NCBI GenBank assembly: GCA_934101595.1
Contig: CAKORR010000004.1
Span: forward strand, 90,072 to 154,071
DNA: 64,000 nt
Reading direction: 5' to 3'
Source: an uncultured Bacilli bacterium
GTDB taxonomy: Bacteria > Bacillota_I > Bacilli_A > RF39 > UBA660
The notes beneath the pieces were generated by a model that saw only the letters and a list, made by a program, of their open reading frames with translations, did not search any database and was not told where the DNA came from. The translations under genes were made by a program, and so were the position numbers. Shown piece after piece: positions 43,273 to 52,020 of the stretch (positions are counted from its first letter, which is position 1; every line of letters starts with the position of its first letter).

Positions 43273-45195
43273 ATGAAAAAATGTTTCATTTGTGTTGTAA
43301 CTATTTTATTTTTGATAGTGGCTTTTAACTTGACTTTCATTTATAAAAATCAAAATTTTTATTTAAAAAAGTTAGATGAAAAAACTAATATATTTGTAAA
43401 AGGGCCAACTGCTCCAAGGGGAAGAATTCTTGATGTATCGGGCAAAGTTATTGTAGATAATAAAAAACTTAATGCGGTTTTTTATAAAAAGGATAATTCT
43501 TTTAAGTATGATGAATTATTGATTGTAAAATCACTAGCACAATTTTTGCGTGATGATAAAGTAAGCGAAACCGATTTAAAAAAGTATTTTAAAATTTCTC
43601 AAAAAGAATCATATGATGCTCTTCTAAGTAATGAGGAAATAAATGAGCTTAATAATAAAGGGCTTAGTAAAAATAAGTTAGATTATATAAAAATGGAAAG
43701 AATAACTAGCGATATGCTTGATAAGCTAAATAAAAAAGAAGCCTTAATTTATAAAAAAATGAATGATGGCTACAATTATCAAATTAAAATGATTTTAAAT
43801 GATTTAACTGATCAAGAAATTGCCCAAATTACTGAAATGGCACTTCCAGGAATTATAGTAGATTATGTTTGGGAAAGAACATATCCTTATAACGACACTA
43901 TGAAAAGTATATTAGGCTCAGTTGGAAGAATTCCTGAAAATGAGTTAGAAGAATACTTAAAAAAAGGATATAAAATAGATGACACAGTCGGAGTAAGCTA
44001 TTTAGAAAAAGAATACGACGAATTATTAAAGGGTAGTAATGCTATATATAAATTAGAAAAAAATAAAAAATTAAAAAAAGTTGAGGAAGCGAAAAGGGGT
44101 AAAGATATAGTCTTATCAATCGATATAGATAAACAAGTATATATTGAAAATGTTTTGCAAGAAAAAATAGCTAATGCAAAAAAAGAAGCAAACACTAAGT
44201 ATTATAAAGAAAGCTATGCAATTGTTTCTAATCCTACGAATGGTAGTATAATTGCTATGGCTGGTAAGCGGCTTATTAAAGATGACATTTGGGAAGATGT
44301 TGCTAAAAATATAATAAATACTTCGTATACTATGGGTTCAGTTGTAAAAGGTGCTACTATAGGTGTTGGTTATAAATATAATATAATTGATATGGGGACA
44401 AAAATGAAGGATGGATGTGTTAAATTATATTATGTTCCTAAAAAATGTTCTTTTAAAAATCTTGGAGTAATAAATGATCTCCAAGCATTGCAAAATAGTT
44501 CTAATTATTATCAATTTAAAATAGCCATTGGTCTTACTGGAAAAAAATATAAACCTAATATGAAACTAAACGCTACGGAAGAAGATTTTTTAAAATATCG
44601 TAATTTTTTAGCGTCTTTTGGTTTGGGGAAAATCACCAATATTGATTTGCCAAACGAAGAAAATGGGATAATTGGAAAAGTTATTTCAGATGATTTATTA
44701 TTAAATTTAGCAATAGGGCAATATGATACTTATACTCCCATTCAAGTTGTACAATATATAAATACTATAGCTGCGGATGGTAAAAAATATTCTCCAAGTC
44801 TTTTAAAAGGTGTTATGGAAGATAATAAATTAAGTGTAAAAGAAAAACAAGTAGATGGTGTAGTTGATTTAGAAGAGGATTATTTAAAGAGAATAAAAAC
44901 TGGTTTAAATCTTGTTTTATTAAAGGGTACTGGAAGAGGTCATGTAGATGCATCAATCAATCCAGCAGGAAAAACCGGTACTAGTCAATCGTTTTATGAT
45001 TCGAATAATGATAATATAAGTGATGTAGAAACTGTTACCAAAGCCTTTGCAGCATTTATGCCAGTTGATAATCCTTTGTATTCAGTTGTTGTAATTAGTC
45101 CAAATGTAAGCTATAATAATCCTAGTAATTCATATACAAGTAATGTAAACAGAAAAATTGCGAGAGCAATAACTGATTTTTTGTTTGAAAAATAG
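43273..45195 (+). CDS. Class B penicillin-binding protein (peptidoglycan DD-transpeptidase)
   Basis: 640 residues from ATG 43273 (GGTGA upstream). N-terminal membrane anchor (~3-20), PBP dimerisation domain (APRGRILDVSGKVIVDN ~44-60; DVYWERTYPYN-like VWERTYPYNDTMKSILGSVG), and a transpeptidase domain with SxxK in MGSVVKGAT (~355), SxN in NSSNYYQF (~415) and KTG in GKTGTSQSF (~571). No PASTA repeat. It could be the division or elongation PBP2b-like enzyme or a sporulation SpoVD; gene context does not decide. The usual PGSTFKP around the nucleophile is altered to MGSVVKG, but Ser and Lys are kept. Confidence 0.92.
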   Translation: MKKCFICVVTILFLIVAFNLTFIYKNQNFYLKKLDEKTNIFVKGPTAPRGRILDVSGKVIVDNKKLNAVFYKKDNSFKYDELLIVKSLAQFLRDDKVSETDLKKYFKISQKESYDALLSNEEINELNNKGLSKNKLDYIKMERITSDMLDKLNKKEALIYKKMNDGYNYQIKMILNDLTDQEIAQITEMALPGIIVDYVWERTYPYNDTMKSILGSVGRIPENELEEYLKKGYKIDDTVGVSYLEKEYDELLKGSNAIYKLEKNKKLKKVEEAKRGKDIVLSIDIDKQVYIENVLQEKIANAKKEANTKYYKESYAIVSNPTNGSIIAMAGKRLIKDDIWEDVAKNIINTSYTMGSVVKGATIGVGYKYNIIDMGTKMKDGCVKLYYVPKKCSFKNLGVINDLQALQNSSNYYQFKIAIGLTGKKYKPNMKLNATEEDFLKYRNFLASFGLGKITNIDLPNEENGIIGKVISDDLLLNLAIGQYDTYTPIQVVQYINTIAADGKKYSPSLLKGVMEDNKLSVKEKQVDGVVDLEEDYLKRIKTGLNLVLLKGTGRGHVDASINPAGKTGTSQSFYDSNNDNISDVETVTKAFAAFMPVDNPLYSVVVISPNVSYNNPSNSYTSNVNRKIARAITDFLFEK

Positions 45196-45212
45196 TTATT
45201 ATCTGTTATAAT
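45184..45212 (+). promoter_or_regulatory. Promoter of rpmG-efp
   Basis: TTTGAA (45184-45189), 17-base spacer, extended -10 TGTTATAAT (hexamer 45207-45212). Confidence 0.6.
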
Positions 45213-45241
45213 ACTAATGGATTTAAAGAAGGAGGCAAATT

Positions 45242-45406
45242 ATGGCTAAGAATGAAAACAGAAATTTTGTTACATTAAAATGTACAGAATGTGGTAGCGA
45301 ATTACGTCCTACTAGTAAAAATAAGAAAAATACACCAGATCGTTTAGAAGTAAAAAAGTATTGCTCTAAATGCAAAAAACAAACTGTAGCAAAAGAAAAG
45401 AAGTAA
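45242..45406 (+). CDS. rpmG: 50S ribosomal protein bL33
   Basis: 54 residues with four cysteines in two CxxC pairs (KCTECGS ~14-20, YCSKCKK ~42-48), the zinc-binding C+ form. The core NFVTLKCTECG and KNTPDRLEVKKYC is typical of bL33 (RNxxxTPDRLELKKYC). AAGGAGG site before ATG 45242. It is followed by efp after 12 bases. Confidence 0.95.
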   Translation: MAKNENRNFVTLKCTECGSELRPTSKNKKNTPDRLEVKKYCSKCKKQTVAKEKK

Positions 45407-45418
45407 TAGGAGATAAAC

Positions 45419-45979
45419 ATGAATATTAATATCAATGATATAAAAAATGGTATGACTGTTATTATTGATAATAACTTATATATTATTCAAGAGTTTCAAC
45501 ATGTTAAGCCTGGTAAAGGGCCTGCTTTTGTAAGAATAAAATTAAGAAATTTACGTACAGGTTCTACAACTGAAGAAACTTTCAATACTAATATTAAGAT
45601 AACAAGAGCTCATATTGACAGAATGCCAATGCAATATTTATATGCTAATGGTGATAATTTTGTATTTATGAATACAACTACTTATGACCAAGTTGAGGTA
45701 CCAGCATCTAAATTAGAAAATGAAAAGAAATATATTAAAGAAGGTTTAGAGATAACTATTGATTATTATGAGGGAGAGATTCTTGGAATTACTTTGCCTG
45801 AAAAAATCGAATTTGAAGTTATTGAAACTGAACCAGCTGTAAAAGGTAATACAACTAATAATGCTTTAAAAGATGCTAAAATTGAAACAGGATATACTGT
45901 TAAGGTGCCTTTATTTATAAATAGCGGAGAAAGAATTATAATATCAACTAAAGATGGAAAATATTCGAGTAGAGCATAA
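45419..45979 (+). CDS. efp: Elongation factor P
   Basis: Relieves ribosome stalling at polyproline. 186 residues, normal. KOW-like domain I with the tip loop HVKPGKGPAFVR (~29-40), where Lys32-equivalent in GKG is the modification site in many bacteria; OB domains II and III (MPMQYLYANGDNF, GYTVKVPLFINSGERI). Cotranscribed with rpmG. Confidence 0.97.
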   Translation: MNININDIKNGMTVIIDNNLYIIQEFQHVKPGKGPAFVRIKLRNLRTGSTTEETFNTNIKITRAHIDRMPMQYLYANGDNFVFMNTTTYDQVEVPASKLENEKKYIKEGLEITIDYYEGEILGITLPEKIEFEVIETEPAVKGNTTNNALKDAKIETGYTVKVPLFINSGERIIISTKDGKYSSRA

Positions 45980-45986
45980 TATTCTC

Positions 45987-46015
45987 TTGATTATTGAAAG
46001 AATTTGTTGTATAAT
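45987..46015 (+). promoter_or_regulatory. Promoter of tRNA-Arg
   Basis: TTGATT (45987-45992), 17-base spacer, TATAAT (46010-46015), 15 bases before the tRNA. Confidence 0.7.
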
Positions 46016-46029
46016 TCTTTTTAGTTGAT

Positions 46030-46106
46030 GTCCTCGTAGCTCAGCTGGATAGAGCATACGCCTTCTAAGCGTACGGTCGAGTGTTCGAATCACTCCGGGG
46101 ACACCA
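46030..46106 (+). tRNA. tRNA-Arg (anticodon UCU, reads AGA)
   Basis: Full cloverleaf: acceptor GTCCTCG / CGGGGAC (one G-U), D arm GCTC...GAGC, anticodon stem TACGC / GCGTA with loop CTTCTAA (anticodon TCT at 46064-46066), T arm GAGTG TTCGAAT CACTC, discriminator A and an encoded CCA. AGA is the expected major Arg codon in an AT-rich genome. Confidence 0.97.
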
Positions 46107-46116
46107 TTTTAAAATT

Positions 46117-46139
46117 ACTCCTTTTTTGGAGTTTTTTTA
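46117..46139 (+). terminator. Terminator after tRNA-Arg
   Basis: ACTCC / GGAGT stem with a TTTTTT loop followed by seven T. Confidence 0.65.
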
Positions 46140-46190
46140 TTGCTAAAAAAAGGGGTTTATGATAACATATGACAAAAAAGGAGGTCAATC

Positions 46191-47135
46191 ATGGATAATA
46201 TAGCAAAATTTAAAAATATTATGGAATATGCAGCTTCCATATTTGATCTTAACGCTAAACTTCGAAGATTAGAAGCAGAAAGCGGCAAAGATACCCCAGT
46301 GTATAAAGCTTGCCTTTTGAAATACAAAATGCTATCAGACGAAGAAACAGCATATTATAATAGTTTTTTAAAAAATATAAGTGATGTTGCAGGTCTTAAA
46401 AATTTCATGCAAGAAATAGTTGATAAAACTCCACCGGTGGTGGCCACGGGAAATGATCTGATAACGAAACGCACTATTTTAGGGCGCGTTTTGGATAAAT
46501 GTTCAATGATTTTTAATACAAATTATTTAAAACTTTATCCTTTAGAACCAGGAAAAGATCCATCAAAAGATCAAATGGAATGTGCAAGAGATTTATTGAA
46601 ACTTGCTTGCGCCGCGGATGTTTTTAATTATTCTCGTGTGTCAGTGTATGAGTATGCCAGAAAAACTAATGATAAAGAACTGATAAATTGGGTTACTGAC
46701 GATACATACTATTTTTTATACTCAGATGCTATCTCATCCTTGTATAACTTTGGCTTTTCACATGATTTAACTGGCAATTATTTGGTTGGCGAAAAATTTA
46801 CTAAAGAATTTAATATACCATATGTGGATTATTTTTTGACCTTAACCGATATGATTAGTAATACAATTTCTGATTATAGTGATTTAATCTTTTCATTACC
46901 TAGTGATACAAAATCTTTTGAACATCTTATGATAAAAGTTGCTTCTATAATAAATTTATGGCCAGAGGACGAAGAATTTAAAAAAAATAACATTTCTGTT
47001 GGAATGTCAAAAGAAGAAATGTTAGATATATTTTATAGAGAACTTTATGAGGCTTTGCAAAATGATAAAAAAGCCTTAGAAGTAATAGAAGATGTTTGGA
47101 AAAGAAAAGAAATAAAAATGCGTAAATTAAAATAG
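46191..47135 (+). CDS. Hypothetical helical protein
   Basis: 314 residues, soluble, predicted mostly helical, with no signal peptide, membrane segment or recognised motif. Excellent ribosome site (AAGGAGG). Features: heptad-like start (NAKLRRLEAESGKDTPVY), a long middle helix region (DLLKLACAADVFNYSRV) and a Lys-rich C terminus (WKRKEIKMRKLK). It lies alone between tRNA-Arg and the convergent sporulation cluster. Function unknown. Confidence 0.65.
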   Translation: MDNIAKFKNIMEYAASIFDLNAKLRRLEAESGKDTPVYKACLLKYKMLSDEETAYYNSFLKNISDVAGLKNFMQEIVDKTPPVVATGNDLITKRTILGRVLDKCSMIFNTNYLKLYPLEPGKDPSKDQMECARDLLKLACAADVFNYSRVSVYEYARKTNDKELINWVTDDTYYFLYSDAISSLYNFGFSHDLTGNYLVGEKFTKEFNIPYVDYFLTLTDMISNTISDYSDLIFSLPSDTKSFEHLMIKVASIINLWPEDEEFKKNNISVGMSKEEMLDIFYRELYEALQNDKKALEVIEDVWKRKEIKMRKLK

Positions 47136-47172
47136 AAGAATTTAATTTATAATAAATTCTTCTATTTTTTTA
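47134..47172. terminator. Bidirectional terminator between convergent genes
   Basis: 12-bp inverted repeat TAGAAGAATTTA / TAAATTCTTCTA with an 8-base loop, followed by a T-run on the + strand; it overlaps the 3' end of gerM on the minus strand. Confidence 0.8.
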
Positions 47173-48083
47173 TTATCTACTAAGTAACTAACTTTATTTA
47201 TACCGTATGTGTCATTTATGGAATAACCAATAGCGTATTTTATTTCTTCTAATATGGTATTATTTTTAATATCATCAAATAAATAATTATTAAAACTTAA
47301 ATTTATATTATTCTCTAATATTTCATAATCTTTTAATTCAGCATTGGCATTTAAGAATCCGATCAAATTTGTTTTTTCTAAAGGTCTTGATTTTAGCTGA
47401 TCAATTATTATTTTTACTTTTTCATCTTCACTATTAGAAACCGTAGTGACAGGAATATAATAATATCCTTCACTGGTAGAATTTAAGTAATAACTGATAA
47501 CTTGGGTAGTGTTTTTAAAATTATTAATATCAACAATTTTGTTTACGCCAAAGCTTTTATCCAAAATTGATGGCAATTTCTTTTTGCTATTGGGTAATTC
47601 ATTTAAGATACTACCATTAACAAAAATCATTATTTCTTTTATATTTTCCTGACTGGTTAGAGTAAATATTATCGATTCAATCATTTTTTCTTCATCGTCT
47701 TTTGAAACATTTAAAAACTCTTTAGAGAAGTCTATTTTTAGAAGACCATTATCAAGGGTTATGCTGTTTATAGTGGTGTTCTTAGGAATTATGGCTTTAA
47801 ACTCGTAAGGAATATAGATTTCTTCGTTACTTTCTTTAATAAGACATCTAAGTAAATATTTAGCTTTTTCAATAGTATCTTTTTCATTAGAAATAATATC
47901 AGTCCGAGCTACATAATTATTTTTATCTATTAAATATATTGCCGCTTTATTAGTCTTTATATAATTTATTTCATTTTTAATTTTTAATGGCTTGTCACTT
48001 TTGGGAAACAAATATAATATCGCAAGAATTAAAAGAGCAATAGTTGAAAGGGCAATTTTCTTGTAAGCATATTTTTTTAACAT
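47142..48083 (-). CDS. gerM: GerM-type sporulation/germination lipoprotein-like protein
   Basis: 313 residues. N-terminal membrane segment (~9-26, IALSTIALLILAILYLF) and two GerMN repeats: the first around residues 65-165 (LLRCLIKES..IYIPYEFKAIIPKNT, LLKIDFSKEFLNV), the second around 205-300 (YYYIPVTTVSN, KVKIIIDQLKSRP, NINLSFNNYLFDD). Two GerMN domains after an anchor is the layout of Bacillus GerM, required for spore development and germination. No lipobox Cys seen. Minus strand with AGGTGAT upstream. A possible sigma-E promoter precedes it. gerE next door matches the Bacillus neighbourhood. Confidence 0.88.
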   Translation of the reverse strand: MLKKYAYKKIALSTIALLILAILYLFPKSDKPLKIKNEINYIKTNKAAIYLIDKNNYVARTDIISNEKDTIEKAKYLLRCLIKESNEEIYIPYEFKAIIPKNTTINSITLDNGLLKIDFSKEFLNVSKDDEEKMIESIIFTLTSQENIKEIMIFVNGSILNELPNSKKKLPSILDKSFGVNKIVDINNFKNTTQVISYYLNSTSEGYYYIPVTTVSNSEDEKVKIIIDQLKSRPLEKTNLIGFLNANAELKDYEILENNINLSFNNYLFDDIKNNTILEEIKYAIGYSINDTYGINKVSYLVDNKKIEEFIIN

Positions 48084-48099
48084 AGTATCACCTAATAAA

Positions 48100-48127
48100 A
48101 ATATATTTTTATTATTTCTAAATATGC
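48100..48127 (-). promoter_or_regulatory. Possible sigma-E promoter of gerM
   Basis: On the minus strand: GCATATT (48127-48121), 13-base spacer, AATATATT (48107-48100). The -35 fits the sigma-E pattern well and the -10 partly (CATACAAT). GerM is sigma-E dependent in Bacillus. Confidence 0.4.
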
Positions 48128-48149
48128 AAAAAAGCTTCTTGCGAAGCTT
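48127..48149 (-). terminator. Terminator of gerE (minus strand)
   Basis: AAGCTTC / GAAGCTT 7-bp stem with a 4-base loop, followed on the minus strand by six T; overlaps the gerE stop codon. Confidence 0.75.
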
Positions 48150-48354
48150 ATAATTTTATTTCTCCTAATTTAAGTAATTCAACCACAGCTTGGGCACGTC
48201 CTTTAACTCCAAGTTTTTGCATAGCATTTGATATGTGATTTCTTACTGTTTTTTCGCTTATTTTTAAATCATTTGCTATGTCTTTAGTTGATTTATTTAA
48301 TATTAGCAATTTAAATATTTCTTTTTCTCGAAAAGTCAAAATGCTTTTATTCAT
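48148..48354 (-). CDS. gerE: Spore-maturation transcription factor GerE
   Basis: 68-residue LuxR/NarL-type helix-turn-helix protein acting as the last mother-cell regulator of sporulation. Nearly the whole chain matches the Bacillus GerE pattern as I remember it: LTFREKEIFKLL, DIANDLKISEKTVRNHISNA (recognition helix), MQKLGVKGRAQAVVELLKLG. Length is almost the same as in Bacillus (74). It has a near-consensus sigma-K promoter and GTGAGGA as ribosome site. With gerM and spoIIIAH it forms a minus-strand sporulation cluster. Confidence 0.95.
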   Translation of the reverse strand: MNKSILTFREKEIFKLLILNKSTKDIANDLKISEKTVRNHISNAMQKLGVKGRAQAVVELLKLGEIKL

Positions 48355-48387
48355 ATTTCCTCACTTTCATATTAATATCCTTCACAT

Positions 48388-48414
48388 TATTTTATGAAAT
48401 TATATTGTAAAAGT
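48388..48414 (-). promoter_or_regulatory. Sigma-K promoter of gerE
   Basis: Minus strand: AC of CTCAC at 48414-48413 as -35, 16-base spacer, CATAAAATA (48396-48388) as -10. This fits the sigma-K consensus AC-16/17-CATAnnnTA exactly. In Bacillus gerE is transcribed by sigma-K. Confidence 0.7.
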
Positions 48415-48437
48415 GAGAATGATTGCCCAATCTACGT

Positions 48438-48932
48438 TTATTTTTGAAATTTTATAGTAATGTACATTTGATTGCTATACATGCTTTGAACTTTTTTGAT
48501 AATCTTATTTGCTATTTCTTTATTGTGCTCTTTTAAATCAACTGTAACATTTATTTGATCGTTTGTTATCTTAACAAAGGATTTATATCCAAATTCTTTT
48601 TCAATTTCCTTTTCAATTTGATTTTCTTTTCCTTTATTAGAATTTAGTGCTTGTAAAGAGTTATAAGCATCATTTTTTTCCTCAATAGTTGCTGTTTCAT
48701 CTAAAAGTATAGTTTGTAATTTTTCCATTTCAGCTAATACGCTTTCATCTGCGGATACTCTTAAAGATACCAATAAATCGCTTTCAGAAATATTTGCTTC
48801 TTTTGATACTTTTTCTGTGTTTGTGGCAGCTATTTTTTCCAAAGTGTTATCTGAAATTGTAACATAATAAATACTTAAGATTAATATCAAAGAAAATAAA
48901 GTTACAAACCACATATTTTGTTTGTTAATCAT
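48438..48932 (-). CDS. spoIIIAH: Stage III sporulation protein SpoIIIAH
   Basis: 164 residues. N-terminal membrane anchor with the family opening (KQNMWFVTLFSLILILSIYY), a Glu-rich linker helix (~50-110) and a C-terminal ring-building motif domain (KEFGYKSFVKITNDQINVTV, KKVQSMYSNQMYITIKF) of the YscJ/FliF-like type. In Bacillus SpoIIIAH joins forespore SpoIIQ in the feeding-tube channel. Shorter than the Bacillus protein (~218) mainly in the linker. It is away from any spoIIIA operon in this window. GGAGGAA ribosome site. Confidence 0.88.
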   Translation of the reverse strand: MINKQNMWFVTLFSLILILSIYYVTISDNTLEKIAATNTEKVSKEANISESDLLVSLRVSADESVLAEMEKLQTILLDETATIEEKNDAYNSLQALNSNKGKENQIEKEIEKEFGYKSFVKITNDQINVTVDLKEHNKEIANKIIKKVQSMYSNQMYITIKFQK

Positions 48933-49035
48933 AGTTCCTCCTTTGTAATTCTATTAAAATATACGATTAACAAAAATATCTATGACAAATAATTTTAATT
49001 TTAACATTTTGTGTTATAATATGAATGGTGATGTT

Positions 49036-49767
49036 ATGGTTACACTTTCCAAATTATTTATTACTTTTATTATTTACAGTTTTGTTGGATACATTGCTGA
49101 AGTTATATGTGTTAGTGTTGAATTTAAAAAACTAACTAATAGAGGCTTTTTGTGTGGGCCTATATGTCCAATATATGGAATTGGAGCAGTTTTGATGGGA
49201 ATATTTCTAAAAAAATATGAACATGATGCTCTTGCTCTGTTTTGCTTAGGGGCCATTCTTGCTTCTATAATAGAGTATATGACCGGATGGGTTTTAGAGA
49301 AGGTCTTTCATAACAAGTGGTGGGATTATAGTAAACATAAATTTAATATAAATGGACGAGTTTGTATGAGTAATGCAATTTTGTTTGGACTAGGTGCCGT
49401 AGGGGTTGTAATGTTTGTAAATCCGTTTATTTCTAATTTATTGAGTAAGATAAGTAATAAGTTAATTATAATTGTAGCAAGTATTACTTTTTTAATATTT
49501 ATTCTTGATTTAATATATTCTTGGATTGTTGCTTTTAACTTGCGTCATAATATTATTATAGTTGAAGATTTGAAAAATAGTAAAATTGGTAATATTCCGG
49601 AAAAAGTCGAAGCCGTATTATCAAAGCAAATTAAAAATATTAAAAGAATTCCTAAACGTATTTCTCAGACTTTTCCTAAATTTATTGGTAATTATAAAAT
49701 AGAATTTGATATTATAAATAAATTAAAGAAAGAAAAAAAAGAAAAAGATAAAAAGAAAAACAAATAA
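49036..49767 (+). CDS. CmpB-type putative ABC transporter permease (PF06541-like) membrane protein
   Basis: 243 residues from ATG 49036 (GGTGATG upstream; TATAAT at 49015-49020 would put RNA start after the earlier ATGs). Five hydrophobic segments in the first ~165 residues, with the family signature NRGFLCGPICPIYGIGA (~34-50), EYMTGWVLE and NKWWDYS; then a basic cytoplasmic tail (~190-243, KKEKKEKDKKKNK). The family is annotated as ABC permease-like but its role is unproven. It precedes the bacteriocin exporter by 66 bases; participation (for example immunity) is only a possibility. Confidence 0.8.
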   Translation: MVTLSKLFITFIIYSFVGYIAEVICVSVEFKKLTNRGFLCGPICPIYGIGAVLMGIFLKKYEHDALALFCLGAILASIIEYMTGWVLEKVFHNKWWDYSKHKFNINGRVCMSNAILFGLGAVGVVMFVNPFISNLLSKISNKLIIIVASITFLIFILDLIYSWIVAFNLRHNIIIVEDLKNSKIGNIPEKVEAVLSKQIKNIKRIPKRISQTFPKFIGNYKIEFDIINKLKKEKKEKDKKKNK

Positions 49768-49833
49768 AAGTTTTTCTTTTTTTAAAGGAAACACTCTTGG
49801 CCTTTTGTAATAATAAAAATGAAGGGAGAGATA

Positions 49834-51858
49834 ATGAAATTTGTAACAGTTAGGCAAAGAGATGCTAATGATTGTGGATGTGCATGTTTGCAAGCAATCA
49901 TAAAATTCTATAATGGCTATATTCCAATTGAAAAAATTAGAAATGATATACTGCTTGATAGTGGAGGAGCAACAGCATATCAAATTATAATGGCTTCAAA
50001 AGAATATGGCTTGGAGAGCAAGGGATTAAGAGTTACATACGAAAATTTACTTTTAAGTTCATATCCTTTGATTGCCCATGTTATTTTGAATAATGGATAT
50101 GGTCACTATATAGTTATATATAAAATCAAAAAAGATATTTTATATATTATGGATCCTGCGAAAGGCAAAATGAAAATGCCTAAAGACGAATTTTTAAATA
50201 TTTGGACTAATATCGTAATCATTTTCCATCCAACACAAAAAGTAATAAAAATGACAAAACCTAAAAATGTTTTTTTAGTATTCTTTTCATATATTTCCAG
50301 ATTTAAAAGTAAGTATTTAGGCTTTGTTTTGCTGAATATTGTAGTGACTTTTCTAATGATAATAGGTAGTTTTTATTTGAGTTTCATGCTTGATGATACT
50401 GCAAGTATTTTTTCCTTAAAAAAACTATCCATGGTATTTTCTTTCTTAATGTTAATGGAAATTATTTTAACGTATTTACTGCAATACGTAAGAATAAAAC
50501 TAGGCTATATCATTGATAGCGTGATAATAAAAGGCTTTGTTACAAAAATTTTTTCTCTTCCTTTAAACTATCTGCAAAAAAGAAATCCAAGTGAATTTAT
50601 ATCGAGAATTAATGATCTATTTGAAATTAAAAATTTGTTTTCGGATATAGTTGTTTCCATGTTTTTGGATTCGATTTTGCTGATAGGGTCTTTTATAGTT
50701 CTTTTAAAAATAAATTGGGTTATGGCTTTACTGACATTGTTATTTTATTTTGCTATTTTAGTAATAAATATTATTTTTAGTACGAAAAGTTATAGAAATG
50801 CCCATAAGATTCTTTTAGAAGAAGTTATGTTTAATAACTATCTTGAAGATAGCATATTGATGATTTCGACTATTAAAAATTTATCTGTTGAAAAGAATAT
50901 TGTAAAAAAAATATCTAATAAACTCGACGAACTTTATTATTATGTAAATATACATAGTTTTAACAGTTCTAAAGCTAGCACTTGTATGGAATTTATAAGA
51001 AAATTTGGTGGCATTATAATTATTTTGGTTGGCGCCATAATGGTTGCAAAATCTAAATTCACAATAACAAGACTAATTCTTTATTCCTCAGTGTTGACAC
51101 TTTATGAAATGGCGATTATGAATATTAATAAAATCATTCCTAAATATTTTTTCTTAAAACCGTCGTTTGATAAGATAAGTGAATTTTATAATATTTGTTG
51201 TGATGACAAAAAAGATCTTATTCCATTTAAAGAAGGTACAATTGTATTTAAAAACTATTCTTTATCATATGATGATACTAATTTTGCCCTAAAAAATATT
51301 AATATAAATATAAAAAATAAGTCACACACCCTTTTAACTGGCAAAAGCGGTATTGGGAAAAGTTCTCTTTTAAAATCTTTTTTTACGGATAATTATAAAG
51401 GCGAAATAACCATTGATGATGTGAACATAAAAGATTATTCTTTAGAAACCATACGGCAAAATATAATTTACGTGGGACAAAATGATAGACTTTTTTCTGG
51501 TAATATCTATGAAAATATAACTTTGTACAAAAAAGTATCCCCTAAAAAGTTTTACAACGTATGTAAAATCTGTGGAGTTGATCTAATATTGAAAAATAAA
51601 CCATTTAGATATTTTACAGACATAAATGATCAACTTAATAATTTGAGTGGTGGAGAAAGACAAAGAATTATTTTGGCAAGATCATTACTAATTGATGCAA
51701 GCGTTTATTTAATTGATGAGGCTTTAAGTGAAGTTGATTTAGCAATGGAAAAAGAAATCATTAAAAATGTTAAATTATTTTTGAAAGATAAAACTGTTAT
51801 TTATGTGAGTCATAAAAATGTGAAAGAATTATTTAAGGACATTATTTGTTTGAAATAA
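49834..51858 (+). CDS. Peptidase-containing ABC transporter (C39 bacteriocin exporter)
   Basis: 674 residues from ATG 49834; AAGGGAGAG directly upstream makes it better than ATG 49819. N-terminal C39 peptidase: QRDANDCGCACLQ (~8-20, catalytic Cys), GHYIVIY (~89-95, catalytic His), MDPAKGK (Asp). Six-helix ABC membrane domain (~150-430), then nucleotide-binding domain with Walker A TGKSGIGKSSL (~503-513), signature LSGGERQRI (~604-612), Walker B VYLIDEALSEVD (~622-633). The peptidase removes double-glycine leaders during export; two such peptides follow 9 bases later. Confidence 0.93.
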   Translation: MKFVTVRQRDANDCGCACLQAIIKFYNGYIPIEKIRNDILLDSGGATAYQIIMASKEYGLESKGLRVTYENLLLSSYPLIAHVILNNGYGHYIVIYKIKKDILYIMDPAKGKMKMPKDEFLNIWTNIVIIFHPTQKVIKMTKPKNVFLVFFSYISRFKSKYLGFVLLNIVVTFLMIIGSFYLSFMLDDTASIFSLKKLSMVFSFLMLMEIILTYLLQYVRIKLGYIIDSVIIKGFVTKIFSLPLNYLQKRNPSEFISRINDLFEIKNLFSDIVVSMFLDSILLIGSFIVLLKINWVMALLTLLFYFAILVINIIFSTKSYRNAHKILLEEVMFNNYLEDSILMISTIKNLSVEKNIVKKISNKLDELYYYVNIHSFNSSKASTCMEFIRKFGGIIIILVGAIMVAKSKFTITRLILYSSVLTLYEMAIMNINKIIPKYFFLKPSFDKISEFYNICCDDKKDLIPFKEGTIVFKNYSLSYDDTNFALKNININIKNKSHTLLTGKSGIGKSSLLKSFFTDNYKGEITIDDVNIKDYSLETIRQNIIYVGQNDRLFSGNIYENITLYKKVSPKKFYNVCKICGVDLILKNKPFRYFTDINDQLNNLSGGERQRIILARSLLIDASVYLIDEALSEVDLAMEKEIIKNVKLFLKDKTVIYVSHKNVKELFKDIICLK

Positions 51859-51867
51859 GGAGGTTTA

Positions 51868-52020
51868 ATGAGTAACGTTTTAAACAAAAAGCAGTTGTTA
51901 GAAATAAAAGGTGGAAGTGCAAAATATTTTATTGCTGCGGCAATAATTGGCTTTGGTACCTTCATCATAGGAATTATAGATGGCTTAGTTAGGCCACTAA
52001 AATGTTATAGGAGAAGATAA
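51868..52020 (+). CDS. Double-glycine-leader peptide A (putative two-peptide bacteriocin)
   Basis: 50-residue precursor. Leader NVLNKKQLLEIKGG has hydrophobic residues at -12, -7 and -4 and ends in GG at residues 15-16, the C39 cleavage signal. The 34-residue core (starting SAKYFIAAAIIGFG) is hydrophobic, contains GxxxG (GIIDG) and ends basic with one cysteine (LKCYRRR). Perfect AAGGAGG site, 9 bases after the exporter, and one-base overlap with the second peptide. These traits fit a class IIb bacteriocin subunit; activity is inferred. Confidence 0.85.
   Translation: MSNVLNKKQLLEIKGGSAKYFIAAAIIGFGTFIIGIIDGLVRPLKCYRRR

Noticed and set aside
48933..49035. Sigma-E promoter for spoIIIAH
   Set aside because: Several ATATT and CATA-like pieces occur, but none combine with correct 13-15-base spacing.
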